Assembly (NCBI GenBank): GCA_016801845.1 | Contig: CM028908.1 | Location: forward strand, 24,419,047 to 24,483,046 | Reading direction: 5' to 3' | Length of the DNA: 64,000 nucleotides | From: Polydactylus sextarius | Lineage: Eukaryota; Chordata; Actinopteri; Polynemidae | Part shown: positions 1-13,000 of the stretch, piece after piece | How the letters are laid out: every line of letters begins with the position of its first letter | Position numbering within the stretch: the first letter of the stretch is position 1 | Notes under the pieces: model-generated | Databases searched by the model: none | Told to the model about the DNA's origin: nothing | What the model saw: only the letters and a program-made list of their open reading frames with translations | Translations under genes and position numbers: made by a program

Positions 1-768
1 TTTATTGTTTTATAAGAAAAGTCTCATACTATATATGAAACTGTGTAAATTAAATTTAAAAAAAAGCACATGTAGCGTTGATATGATGATTTATTGGAAG
101 GTTTTTTACTTTTATTAAGTTACATGTTATTATTTTTATTTTATATTTTGCTACTATGTTCAAACGTCACTGTTACACTAAAGAAATAAAGAAACTTTGA
201 TTCATCTCACTATGTTCATGTACCTCACATTAACTATTAACTATTATTTTATAGTTTGATGATGTCACTAGTTGCTATGGTGAAAAGCAGACGTTCATAT
301 TAACCTTTAACTACATTAACTCTTGAGATGTCAAGATTATTCTTGTCTGAACTAATTAGTTAATTTAGTATCAGTTGGTTTTAAGTTACATATTTTTATT
401 ATGTTCACAGAACTAGATTAAACTATTGAATTGATTTATATTATTGATTTCTGAAAGACCCCTAGTTCATTCTCAACTGTTTAGTTTTCCTTTTATAAAA
501 TCAAAGGTGTTAAATCTCAGTGTTAGTAATAAATAATGAACGTATATAGTAAGTTTTTCAAACATATTTTCAATAACCAAACAAACATCATCTTGTACTA
601 AAAGAATATAGTTTTATTAAGCATTGTAGCTAAGTTGCCTTCAAATACATCGTCCCACAATCCATCAACATTCACATTCGAACCCGACAGCAGTTCATTC
701 TTACAACCTGTGAGTTAGGAGGAAACTCTGATCAACTTACACAGAAGGTAACCTATTTAGCTCTTGCA

Positions 769-807
769 GGGGGGGGGGGACTGGGGAGAGGGGTGGGGGT
801 GGGGGGT
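769..807 (+). repeat. G-rich tract, G-quadruplex-like on the plus strand
   Basis: Runs of 11, 4, 4, 5 and 6 guanines occur within about 39 bases, separated by one to four other bases. The plus strand could fold into a G-quadruplex. The fam120a transcript from the minus strand would carry the C-rich complement in its distal 3' UTR. Confidence 0.6.
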
Positions 808-1466
808 ACAGTATACACCATTTCTCTGATCACTAATGAAAGATGAAAAGCTTCAGGAGAATTAAGTCGACATGTTTAACTGGTGAATGTGGTGTAGAAG
901 TAGTGAGTGTGAAAACAACAACACTAAAGTAAAATGTCAGAAGTGATTAACCGCTGATGGTTAATGTCTTAATGTCTTAATCAGAAGTTCCAGCACATTT
1001 TTGCTTTAAGCTACAAAAAAGGGGTGATTTCATTTCTGATTGTTTTTTTTTTTTTTTTTTTTTTTACCATTTTTTTTTAAATTCTCCTTCAGATATTTGA
1101 CTAACGCAGAAAACAGCAACAGAGAACAATATAGTATGAATACACTATTTTAAAGTAGCTAGATAACGTCTTGTTTGTTATGTTTTCTTTTTTTTTTCTT
1201 CTTCTTCTTCTTCTTGTTTAATTAAATGCAACAGAGGTCAATATCACAAAAAAAAAAAAAAAAAAAATCAAGGTCAGAACAAATCTGTTACTAACAGTTA
1301 ACATCGTTTATGGGCTATCACTGATATTTAGCCGTTTTTAATTTTGCCGATGGGGCACAGATACTGGTGACGATGGAAGAAAAAGGACAACATGCATAAT
1401 AACTACACACCTCTTAAACTGTGAACCATGCAGAAGGGTTTTTCTGTTGAAGCGGTAATACTGCAG

Positions 1467-1470
<4 letters not shown>

Positions 1471-1500
<30 letters not shown>
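1471..1500. repeat. (GT)15 microsatellite
   Basis: Uninterrupted GT dinucleotide repeat in the inferred fam120a 3' UTR; it reads as (CA)15 in the transcript. Confidence 0.95.
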
Positions 1501-1503
<3 letters not shown>

Positions 1504-2145
1504 GAAATCCAGCTCCGTGTCAGAATTTGAAGTTTTAAATCAGATTTTTGAGCCGTTTCTTTAAAATGAAAGTGCACAGAGCTCATCTGAACCAAATGTG
1601 AACCCGAATTCAAGTGAAAGTGACGACCAAAGGAGCACATGTTGTCGTTTGCTTTTCTGTTTATACAGAAACAGTTTTGTTGTTTTTTATTTTTATATAT
1701 ATTTTTTTTGTCTTTTTGTTTTTTTTTTGTCAAGCAGTTACCATGACAACACAAAACTGATAATCATACTATGGCGAGTACATGGTGCCAAGTACTGGAA
1801 GTAGAGTATCAACCTAATGATAACTAAAAGATTTATTTTTTTCCCCAAATCAAAGCTTCTTTTAAAAGTTTTTTTTATTAATATTCTAATGAAAAGGAAA
1901 AAAAAAAAAAAAAAAAAAGTTCATTCTCATTAACGTGTAAGAAACCTTGGTGAGGTGGGAGAGTCTCCCTTTATCCTTCAAACTAGCAATGTGTTGCGTG
2001 TTTGTGTTTACTGAGAGGGATCCAAATTTCATCTCTGTTCTTTTGAGAGGAAAAAACGTACGTTGACTGTAGGCGTTTCAAATTTCCTGATATATTCCAA
2101 ACCCTGCTCCATCTTTCATCCATCACCCTCTCTAGAAAAATAGGC

Positions 2146-2487
2146 TTACACTTCTTTTTTTAAGACGGCGGCCTCCAGACCTTCATCTCTATGGTAGCCA
2201 CCGTCTACGTTTAGTGCATTTAAGTGATTAGGATTAGTATTGCACGTCTTGGAGTCACTGCTAAAGGCACTTTCAGGTTGGATGAGAGCCCTGCATTCCT
2301 CTTTGTCGCCGTTCAGCTGCTCTTCCTCTTTGTCTTCCTCCGTACCGTTCTCGGCGGTCGAGGCGTCGCACAGCGCAGGAGGAGGAGAAGAGGAGGAGGA
2401 GACGGGCTCCTCTCCGTTGGGTTTCTTCATCTTCTCCTTCGCTGCGTCGTGTCCAGGTGTGTGAACCGGTTTGTGAGCAGGTTTACT
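2146..2487 (-). CDS. fam120a: fam120a exon 17 (C-terminal, stop)
   Basis: Residues 973-1085 plus TAA. The acceptor is TACCAG before AGT AAA CCT, phase 0. The acidic, Ser/Glu-rich tail ends with DSKTCNTNP and LEAAVLKKEV, close to the human FAM120A terminus and the main reason for assigning the A paralogue. Confidence 0.92.
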   Translation of the reverse strand, partial: SKPAHKPVHTPGHDAAKEKMKKPNGEEPVSSSSSPPPALCDASTAENGTEEDKEEEQLNGDKEECRALIQPESAFSSDSKTCNTNPNHLNALNVDGGYHRDEGLEAAVLKKEV

Positions 2488-5400
2488 CTGGTACGGAGCA
2501 GAGGACAGAGTCGTTTAGACGTGAATTAACCAGTGAAATACATACACGTGTTTACACATAAAGACTCAATACACTCACAGTTATATTCATTATTATTATC
2601 AAGCACCTTACTACACCATTTGCTGACCGTCATTCCTGCTGTTGTTGGTCCGTTCACTACTGTCAAAGCACATCTATCATCAAGCTCATCATTTTATACA
2701 TAGGTTGGATAATTATAAGGTGAGAGAAAAAAAGTATTTCCATTCTCTTTTCATCTCAGTACATGTAGAGCTGGGTGGTATAACGTTTTATATCAAAAAC
2801 CGGTTTCCATTGTTAATAATAAGATTGAAACCATGTTTCAGTCACTGCTGCACCGCTAAACACACATGTAAGGACCCATTTATGCTTCTTTTACATACGT
2901 ACGTTTCAAACGTCTTTATACTCTCCATGCAATTACTGGTGGTATTACTCCTTTTGCTGCGCACTGCTATGCACCAGTAAGCTCTCTGAAAATGCAGGAA
3001 ATTACACACGTAATGAACGCAGAAGACGGACAAAAGACTCTGTCTGTATGCGTATCCTAGAGGCTTAACAGAGCTCCTGTGTTAGTGGAGGTGTTGAGGT
3101 GAAAATGGACAGAGAAAGTTTCCAAACTGAAGCTGTAGCAGACATTGAAATTGAACAAAAGTGTCACGCTAAAGACGTCACAGCAACACGAGCAAGTTGC
3201 TGAATCACCTTAACCTAGGGTTGCTAACCAGCCTGGCTCTATCTGTGTGTCTCAATTCACATACTTTCATACTTACACTTACTATTTTGAGTGCGCAAGT
3301 GCGTTCACACTGATGAGTCTGGGTAAAATGCAGTGAACTGTTAAAACCAGAATGGTTTCACTCATCATGGTCAAAAAGCTGACACTTCTCACCCTTAACG
3401 ACACCATCTTGGCTACGTAGCAGAAGAGGAGGGACATGAAACATGGAGCCACACAAGCAAACATCAGCACTAGTGAGACCTTGATTATTGATTAGAATTG
3501 AAAACAAGTCGGCAGATATGTTGGTGGGAGACGATCACGGTCCAGATCCAAGATTAACGTTCTGTCCAACAACAGTTAAGAAGACGACGCTCGATCGTCA
3601 CCTCCAGTAAGAGAACAACGATTTGACACAACACTACCCTGCTGAAGTTGATGCACTACGGTAGTAAGCACATAGTAAACATAGGATACTACATAGAAGT
3701 GGACTAACAGAAATATCCCAATTGAGACAAACTATATCTCTTATCCCACCATAGCTCCAGAGCTCCGACCAGCAGGTCTACACGGCTCCTACTACAGCAC
3801 ATCGTGACCAGCGCTAGAAAACGCCCCCTCCAGTTCCTATCAACGTCCGTCAAATACTGTGAAACCACATCATTTTTCATAAACACCATGAGATAGAACT
3901 TAGGTGATACCGCCCATCTCTACTGTATATATGGTGAACTGACAATTAAAAAAATCTTTTAATCTTTAATAATAAACAGGTTTTTAAACAGCAGAGACCT
4001 GCTGAGAGCCGGTTTACACAAACACCTGCTGACAGCTCACACAATAGCTGCGCTCTCTGTTGTTACACTGTAATTACACAGTGAAACACCAACAGCTGTA
4101 TTTTGATCTTTGGTGAAGCAGAGAATCAACAACAAATAGTAGAATTATCACACGATGGTGAATAAAAACGATACTAACGAGTTGTTCTCCCAGTTTGTGT
4201 TGAAATATCTCTCACCTACAACACCGTGGACATGATGTGTTCAATCCCATCAGAAGACAGATTTATAAAAAAGATGTTTCACTTCACTTCAAATGTCTGA
4301 AGAAAAAGCATCATGTTCCTGTTTGTGTTAATTAATGTGGGTCCAAACACAGCAGATATGATGATCTACTAATTAAAATGCACACAGTCTAAAACATGCT
4401 GATAGATGATGACGTAAAAAATGTTTGTTTTGAACCAAACATTTCAAGAAAAACAAGTCTGAGTTAAGTCACAAGTCCATAAAATTAAGGCACAAGTTGG
4501 ACTCGAGCACCACAAGTCTGTAAAAAACTGTAGCTCATTTATTTATTGAGCATCAGGAGAATTTGTTAAAGATCTACACGTGTCATTTATGGAGATAAAG
4601 TGTGAAAAAGTGACATCAGTTAACATTAGAGTCAATGAGGCAGTTTGTTGTTTTCAAAAACCACAAATCCTGCTGATGAAGTCGTCTGAAACTGCACAAA
4701 TTTCTCTACAATTCAACGTATAAATTATTTATGAGAAGTTTAAAAAAAAAACTTTACAAGATATGAAGAAGTCTAAATAATATCTGAACAGCTGAAAGTC
4801 TTGTGACCTGTTTAAATTTTAAATGAAGCTCGCAGCTGAAAGTGCGCTGAAGTATTTACACCAGAAAGACGAGAACTCCTCCATTCATTTTAATGAGAAA
4901 TAAATGTTCAGAAGAAGAAGAATATTTTTATGAAAGTGTGAAACAGATTTTAACAAACTGAATGCATCCCATAATCTCCCAAACGGAGCTGAATATTTTG
5001 AGTGTTTGAATGTTTAATGTTAAAAAAAAGTGAATAATGAACATGAGGAGAAGCGAGTTGGACTTAATGTTCTGGTTCTACGTGATGTTTGTTGTGTTTA
5101 TAAACAGCAACACGACGCTGATGTTCGAAGACACTAGATTAAAGAGAAAGACGTAACCTCAGGTCACTAACACTCTACAAACTGATCGATTTCTACTTTG
5201 ATTTAATTTCCGAGTCTTTAATTAAAGAATTATTGCGACAGGAGGTGATTCTCATTGCTCATGTGCTTTATCACCTTTTTTCATTTACTTTTTACATTTT
5301 CCTGCTCATTTTATAAAATCAGACAGTTCACAGACTCTGAGTGACGTGATCCCAGAGTCTATTTCACCATGAATATGAGTCAAACATCCTCTCAAGAGAT

Positions 5401-6869
5401 ATTTCACGTTGGTTGAAGTAATATCGAGTTTGATCGTCTTTTATTTTCACAACCAAATAGTTAACAATGAAAGGAAATGGGGCAGTCAGCCAAACATATC
5501 TAAATTGTCATTTTTTAACCACTAATAAAGCTCAAAATATCACTTCACTTCAGCAGTAGCATGAATAGGGTCCCTACACATAAACTGAAGTAGTGATAAC
5601 TTAGTAAGTGAACTGAGAGTTTATTAAAAACACTGTTTTACTTATTCATTTTTCTGAACAACAGGCTGATCTGGAACAACCTTCACCACCAGTTATTATG
5701 AAAACAAGACGTCTTGTAAAACAGTGTTTTTAATAAACAGTCAGTTCACTAACTAAGTTATCAGTACTTCAGTTTATGTGTAGGGACCCTATTCATGCTA
5801 CTGCTGAAGCGAAGTGATATTTTGAGCTTTATTAGTGGTTAAAAAATGACATTTTATATACGTTTGGCTGACTGCCCCGTTTACTTGGTTGTGAAAACAA
5901 AAGACCCTGGGTTCAAATTACTCTGAACCATCACTTCAAGTCTGAATGAAATGATGAAATGATCATTCACCTCTAAACATCTTTAAAATCAGCTTATTCA
6001 GGTGACAACAATGGACGCAGACATGTGCTACGTTGACACCGATATGGAAATAGTCTGTGTAGTTTATATAAACTTTGACTAGAAATGATTGTCTGTGTTA
6101 AATTAAGTATGAAACTCTCTTAGTGTTTCCTTGTTGAGTTGAACAATAACACAAAGGAACAAACTGAATCTTAAACTTAAACTCTTTTTAATATTTGATC
6201 TCTCTGTGATCTTGACCTCAGCTGTTTAACTGAGCACAATTTGCAGCAAAATAAAAAAAAAAAAACAGATATTTGTTGATGTCAGTAGTGTTGAAATATT
6301 TTCAACTAAGAAGTCACCTGCAGTCTTTGCAATACAGTTGCTGTGAGAGCTGCGTTTAATACGACCAATGTGATAAAACGTTTAAAAAGGAGTGTTTCAG
6401 GTTCACTAAAGCAACAGAAAAACAGTTTGTTCCAACTTATTGATGGAAGGTTGTGGACATTTGCAGATGTTTTGAACCAATTAACAGTCTGCACCTGTGT
6501 TTTATAAGCAAATAGTAGTAAGTATAAGATATTAAAAATTAAACCAGGAGCCATAAAAGTAGATCAGAACAACCACCATTAAATTTTCTGTTTTGGAAAT
6601 TCTCCCAAATCTGAAAAGAAACAGTCTGATAATGATGTCTGGTCTTCACAACCAGCAAAACCTGTTCCAGTGTTAATTCTTCATTCAGACATCTGACTGT
6701 CAATTAAAGACTAAAAACTGTGAACTGTGTGGGAGTAAATGTTAACATGAAGCGTTTTTAACAGACCGAGATAAACAAATGTAGATTTTAGTTTTTTCTG
6801 CAGCTTTTCACTGTGTAACAGACACTGATTATTGACGTGAAAACAAAAGAGGGAACTTTCACTCCTGCT

Positions 6870-6900
<31 letters not shown>

Positions 6901-9900
6901 TAACTGAAACTACAAATGCTAATAATTACAAGTGTGAACAGTGATTCATCGGTGACTTACCACGTACGCTCCCTGACTCTGGAAGGCTCGAGTGTGGTAC
7001 CTGCCTCCTCGACCAAACGTCCTGATGACGGGTGTGGAGATCACTCCTCTGACACGACTGCACAACAAAAGCACAGTGGTTTGAAAAAAAACCAAAACAA
7101 AACAAAACAGCACAATCCCTCCAGGGTTTCAGGCATTTTTTTTTTTTTTTTTTTCGCCTGATTTTGCAGCTGCTTTTCTAAGTCGATTTGTTGAAATAAA
7201 GCTGTGGGAGCGAGGTAGAGTTGCAGTTTTTTCCTGTTATAATTAGAGAGTTTTAACATAAAGTGTCCGTCTCATAGCAAAGTTACGACAGTCGCAAAGG
7301 AAGTCGCTTCACAATAAAAGCACAGTGTGCACAACATTAAAGAGGAGGTGATTTAACAATCAAATCTGAAAATTCAAATAGTTTTACCAGGAAAATCTTA
7401 CATGAAAAGTTATTATTCTTATTTTACATGTTTGATTCACAAAGAAGAAATGAATGAATAATGCAGACGTTTAAACTGTGTCCATCTGGTGGGTTTTCGC
7501 TGCCGTGTTGTAGGTTGTAACGTGTCAGTGTAATGATTTTCTGGACAATCATAAAGTGACATAATTCACCGCCTGTCTGTCAGTAAATCGACCTTTCTTC
7601 TACCTGGCAGACGTGGTTTTGAGACTGAACCAGTGGAGAACTGTCCTTGTGACGTCACCATTTGATTTACTAAAAAATGTCTGCGCCTCTGTGGTGAAAA
7701 CTCGAATTTTAACTCCGTTTTCCAGCAAAACTATTTGAATTTCAGATTTGATTGTTAAACCACATCATAGCAGAGATGAAAAAGCAGCTGAAAACTGCTC
7801 AGTGTTCAACTCTTCACCTCATTCTTTAACAAACAACAAAAGATAGACTCCATCAATTAACTAAAATTACAACTTAAAATTAAGACAAAACAATACGTCT
7901 AATGAGAGCACATAAGTGTTAGAGTGATGTGTCTGGTCTGACGTCCTCCCTGTGTTTCTAATATTCTCTGTGTTTCTCAACAGACGACTTCCTCTTGTTG
8001 CTCCGCAACAATATAAAATAGTTTTCCTCCTCTTTCTTTTGTGAACTCTGCCTGGAAACTGTTTCTCTCGGTCCTTAGCAGTGATGTTGTGAAGCGTCTT
8101 CTCTGATGTTTCTGTCAAAATTAGATTCGTGGGGAAAGAGACACGACTGAACACATCTTGTTCTCTGTGCGTTCTTACCCTCTGTTCGGTCCACCGACCG
8201 ACACCACCTGGACAGGGAAGCCTCCTCTTCCTCTGCTGCGTCGACTTCCAGCCCACTGACCCACCACGGTGCCGGCGATCTCCAGCTTCCCGCCCTGCGA
8301 CGAGATCCCTGGGACTGCTTGTTAGAGGAAGAAAAGCAGAATTAATGCTCATGTGGAACGAAGTGGTTCAACACTTACGATCTATCAACAGACGACCAGT
8401 GATACAGTGCGAATATAAAGTAATCCAACTGTGGCTGCACTCACCAGGCATCCCCCGAACTCTCCCCTGAGGAGGCATCATCGGCGGTGGGGGGTAGAAG
8501 GAAGTGCTGGGGGGGTAGAAAGGCATCCCGTGAGGAAGTGGAGGTGGAGGTGGAGGGAATGGAGGAGGGTGAGGCGGACGAGCGAAGCTGAGGCCTTCTA
8601 AGATGCTCTGACGCATCTTCTCCACCTTGGCAACCAGTTCAGACTGAGGACGGAAAAGAAATGAATCAAAGTGCAGAATTATCACCAGTTTTAATTTGAG
8701 ATTCGTCATCGAGTCGGTGTCAACGGCTGGTGACTCAGCACAGCGCCTCCTGCTGCTCATTTTTAATTAACTTTGTTACTTTGAGGAAACTGAATCTTTT
8801 CAACTGATGAATCAACTTCAACTTTTTCACCTTTTCTGAAAATAAATAACTGCACATTTGACTGTGGTGTTTTATTTCTGACCTCTGCTTGTTTTACTTT
8901 TATCCAAAAGAGAGAAAAAAACCATCTAGGATCACACTTGCACATGTTTTTATTATTCACACGACTGCTCAGCTTTAGAGTCTTTACAGACTTTACTAGA
9001 CGATGTAGCTGAATGAGTTTCTAAATGAGGCAATAACAGTCTGAAGATTGAGATCTTCAGCTGTTCTCTAGTCCAGGATCAAGACTAAAGACCGGACTAA
9101 ATCTTCTCACAAAACTCTTTCATCTCATTATCTTTATTCTCTATGTTTCCATCGATTTATATTCATTCATTTTAAAAGGTCATTTGATTCTTATCTTTGA
9201 TCTCAACTAATGTCCTTTTGTTCATTTGATCTTTATGATTTTAAAGGTCATTTTATATAAAAGGTTTTAATCTACTGCTACATTAATTAAGTGTGAATGT
9301 AAATCATTGACAATGACTTTTTTTTGATTTTTTAAAAGAATAAAACGAAATGAATCAGGTCAACAGAGGTCAGATTTTTTTGTGCTTGTTTAACTTGATG
9401 CAGAGGTTTTAATCTCACAGATTTTACATCTGTATGATTAATCTCAACAACAAAGACAAACAGGAGGAAAGAAGAAGCTTCAAGTGTCGACAAGTACGTG
9501 TCGTTGACCTGCGGTCAACAGTGTTGTGCTGGTGTCGCTGCTTTGGTTTGTGCCGGTGTAGATCGAGCTACCTGACCATCACAGAGGTCAATGAGCTGGG
9601 CCTTCTCCCTGTTGGCTTTGACGAGTTTACTCTGAAGCAGTTTGCCGTCAAAGTACATCCACGGACAGCAGTGCTCCCAAGGAATGGGCTGTCCACACGC
9701 GTCGTTGGCGAACAGAGCCATGTCCACTCCGCTCATGAACAGAGCGGCCAGCTGTACTCCCCGAGGGTCCAGGTTGTCGATCTGTGGATGAGAAACGTCC
9801 ACGTTCTGTTTTTTTTTTTTTTCTTTTACAGGTGTCCAGATGAAATGAAATGAAAAGACAAGATGGGCGTTTTTCTAACAGCAACCACCCCCCACCCCCG

Positions 9901-10001
9901 AGCGTCCAGATTAATGAAGTGCGAAGCGAAGCACAGAGCAAGCGGAAGCTTCCCATTCACCCTGAGCTGCCGGAGAACGGCAACGGACGACTAATCCAGC
10001 C

Positions 10002-10037
<36 letters not shown>

Positions 10038-13000
10038 AAAAAGCAGACACAAGCTACATGTTCTGACACTGCAGAGCCGACACACACACTCACACAGACC
10101 ACAAGGAACAAAGTGCACAGCTCGTGTGGATGGTTTAAACGAGCAAAAAAAAAAAAAAAAAAAGGAGTAGGAGTCGATAAACCATCCACACGTGACATGA
10201 ACGCCTCAAAGCTTCTACAAATACATCTCTCAATACACAGCTATGCCTTTAAGGAAGCGCATGCTTGTACAAAACAGGGTTTTACACAAGCATGTTGCTT
10301 TGTCTGCACAGTATGAGGAGAACCCAGAGAAACAAAACCACACCAGCTCTAACAGGAGACGAGCGTTGTCAAAACAAAAAATAACTGATTTTCCAGATAC
10401 TAATCCAGGGGCGTCAAACTGAAAAAACTGTATTAAAGCCGAGGGTCGAATATATCCAATAAGTATTGAGGAGGAAAAAAAAAGATATATTATTTCTTCA
10501 TATATAAAGATGAATTAAAATTTTAGTAACTGCCCTAAAGCGTAGGCCTATTAGTTATTACCTGTAAAGACAGAGATAAACTTTTATGCCTTTGTTTCTA
10601 GTAATTTCCAGTGAAAACAAAAATACGTCCTTGAGTTTGACACGTGTGCTAATCGATATTAAAATGTAGTTAGATATTAATTTGACAGTTGATACTAAAA
10701 GTGACGTCTGACACCACTTCACTGATGAACACGTGAACATAAAGACACTAAAGTCCTGTAAAGCCGAGCTGAGCTGAGAAAACAATAACGCTAACGTATG
10801 AGCAGCCAACGTCATCAGTCCTGTCCTGTAACCAGATAACACAACTATTATTAATAGTATTGAACAAAACACGTTGTAAAAGTGACATTACCAATACATT
10901 TTTTACTAATATTATACATTAAACCATCTGTCAAATCCTGTTTCTACATTTATTTTAGTAAAAGTAAATCAGAAGTAATGCAGGAGTCATGTAACACATT
11001 ATAATGTAGAGACAGTAACATAGTAATGTAACTAATTACTTTAAAAGAACAGTAACTATTGATCTATAATGTGTTACAGTTTGGTCGTTATGTTTAACTT
11101 GTTTTGTTCCAGTTTTTATTAAAATAAAACGTTGTTATTTCTTATATCTTCACCCCTCTGTCTCTTCTCCGTGATATTGAAAATGTTAACAAGACAACAG
11201 CCAATTCTCCTCAGTCTGTTGTTTTAAGAGAAGATAAATATTCGTTCATGGTGTGTGTGTGTGTGTGTGTGTGTGTTTTTCTCGGACACTCCTCATACAA
11301 CAAACACTACAAAATCACCTTCAGTTCCTGCAGCTGGTCAGGCTCATAAAGTTTAGGAGAAAGTGCTTGGGCTAGGAACGCGTCAAGTTCGTTACGACGC
11401 AAAATTCTTACTCCTGGCCAATGTAACATAAACCTGAAGCAAAACACAGAAAGTTAAGAGTGTTACACAAACCAGGGACTGATCAGCACCGCCTCAATAC
11501 ATCCTCACTGCCTCCATTCACTTCACACTGGACTCTCTCTCTCTCTCTCTCCTACACAGTGATATCTCGATGCTGAATGTGTGTAAAGCCACAGTTTGTC
11601 GTGGACGTTGTTTCAAGTTTACTCACCTCAACACACAACAGAGCACCAGGAGGGGCGTGGGGACGTTGGCAGGGTTCAGCATGGCTGGAGTGTCGGAGCG
11701 TAAGCAGGCGAGGAAAGCCCTCATCCTGCGGTTCTTGTCCTCCACGGCTTTCCCCAACCACAGCTTCTTCAGGTTGGGACACGTCCACTCCCTGAAGGGC
11801 AGAGCCTCCACCAGCTCTGGAGTGTGAGGGGATTTTCCTTTGTAGGCGGCCCACTCTTTAACCATGACATGTGTATCTGAGAGAGAGAGAGAGAGAGAGA
11901 AAACACTTAAAAAGAAAAGTAAAAACAATCCAGTCTGAGAATTGGACGATTTCATCACCGACTCTTCTTTAGTACAAACAGATCTAGGCCACAAGATCAG
12001 CAGGTGTTAGTTCACTGCAGATAAACCTGTGTCACTGCACAGCAGCTTCAGAAAGTAGTCAGACCCATTTCCTGTTTGGATTCTTCATTATATCAGAAAA
12101 ACATCATTTTAATCGGATAAAATTGAAATTTATTACCTATTAATCAACAGAGTGATGACAAAGTGAAAGTGAAAAGTTTCTATATATTTATATTCCACAA
12201 TTTACACACTATTAGATATTTATAACATTGTCTGTGTGGTTGTTTTTGTTTTACGTAAATTTAATAGACAATTAAGTCTCAGTCTGAGGCTGTAGTTTAT
12301 AATGGGTGCTGGATATAACGCGTCACATGACCTGTGATGTCACTTCAACTCTTCAATGGTTTTTAATTTTCAAAAAACAATTTTTCATCTTTCTCTTCTC
12401 ATTAACGGTTTTTATATGACCTTTGTGTCGTTTCATTCAGCGTGACGACTTAAAGTGACGGTCCGGAGTAATTTGAACCCAGAATCTATTTCACTACGGA
12501 AATTCATCATTTTCTTCGCTCTTCACTGACACATCGGCTGGTTGTTCAGGAAAATGATGAATCTGCTGATGTGGAACAACCTTCATCACCAGTTGTTATA
12601 AAAACAAGACGCTGGGTGAGTCTTGTAAAACAGTGTTTTTAATAAACTCTCAGTAAACTTACTAAGTTATCAGTGAGGCTGTAATCAACCAAATAAATTC
12701 TTGGTCGACTGAAGCCCTGAAATTTCGACTAAAAATCGACTAGTTGAGGGGGGACTGAAATTACAGAAATTAATTTGGAGGAGGGGCTCTGATGGTGTTT
12801 TGCATCACGTGTATCTGCACATCATAGCTCATGATTGCCCACACAGAGCGAGACTGAACATCGGAGCTCGGCTCTGCGGCTGAGACACAAATAGACTGTT
12901 AACTTAATATTATTTTTGCGTTTGAATCCATCTTCCAACATCCAGCGTGGTCGGGTGCATCTGAAGGACGCTGCCATTGTTGCAGACGAGTGCGCCTACA

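Larger units (their letters stand above)
600..2145 (-). other. fam120a: fam120a 3' UTR (extent inferred)
   Basis: The stretch follows the fam120a stop codon (TAA on the minus strand, 2146-2148) and has no convincing coding potential. Minus-strand AATAAA signals read as TTTATT on the plus strand. Two lie close to the stop (1832-1837 and 1874-1879) and one is distal (614-619), so alternative polyadenylation is possible. The long-UTR reading ending near 600 is an inference. Homopolymer T/A runs, a GT microsatellite and a G-rich tract fall inside it. Confidence 0.45.
2488..6960 (-). other. fam120a: fam120a intron 16 with transposon-like inserts
   Basis: A 4.5-kb intron with no supported exon. 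It holds a TIR-bounded element at 2766-3922, a foldback element at 5338-5936 and a (TG)13 microsatellite just above its donor side (6871-6897). Short reading frames within it have no recognisable homology. Confidence 0.8.
9782..11318 (-). other. fam120a: fam120a intron 12
   Basis: 1.5 kb with no exon. Holds an (AC)15 run at 10003-10033, poly-A at 10144-10162, a dispersed repeat at about 10660-11100 and a (GT)13 run at 11251-11276. Confidence 0.75.

Noticed and set aside
1338..1754. 138-codon minus-strand open frame
   Set aside because: Lies in the fam120a 3' UTR across homopolymers and the GT repeat; composition is low-complexity.
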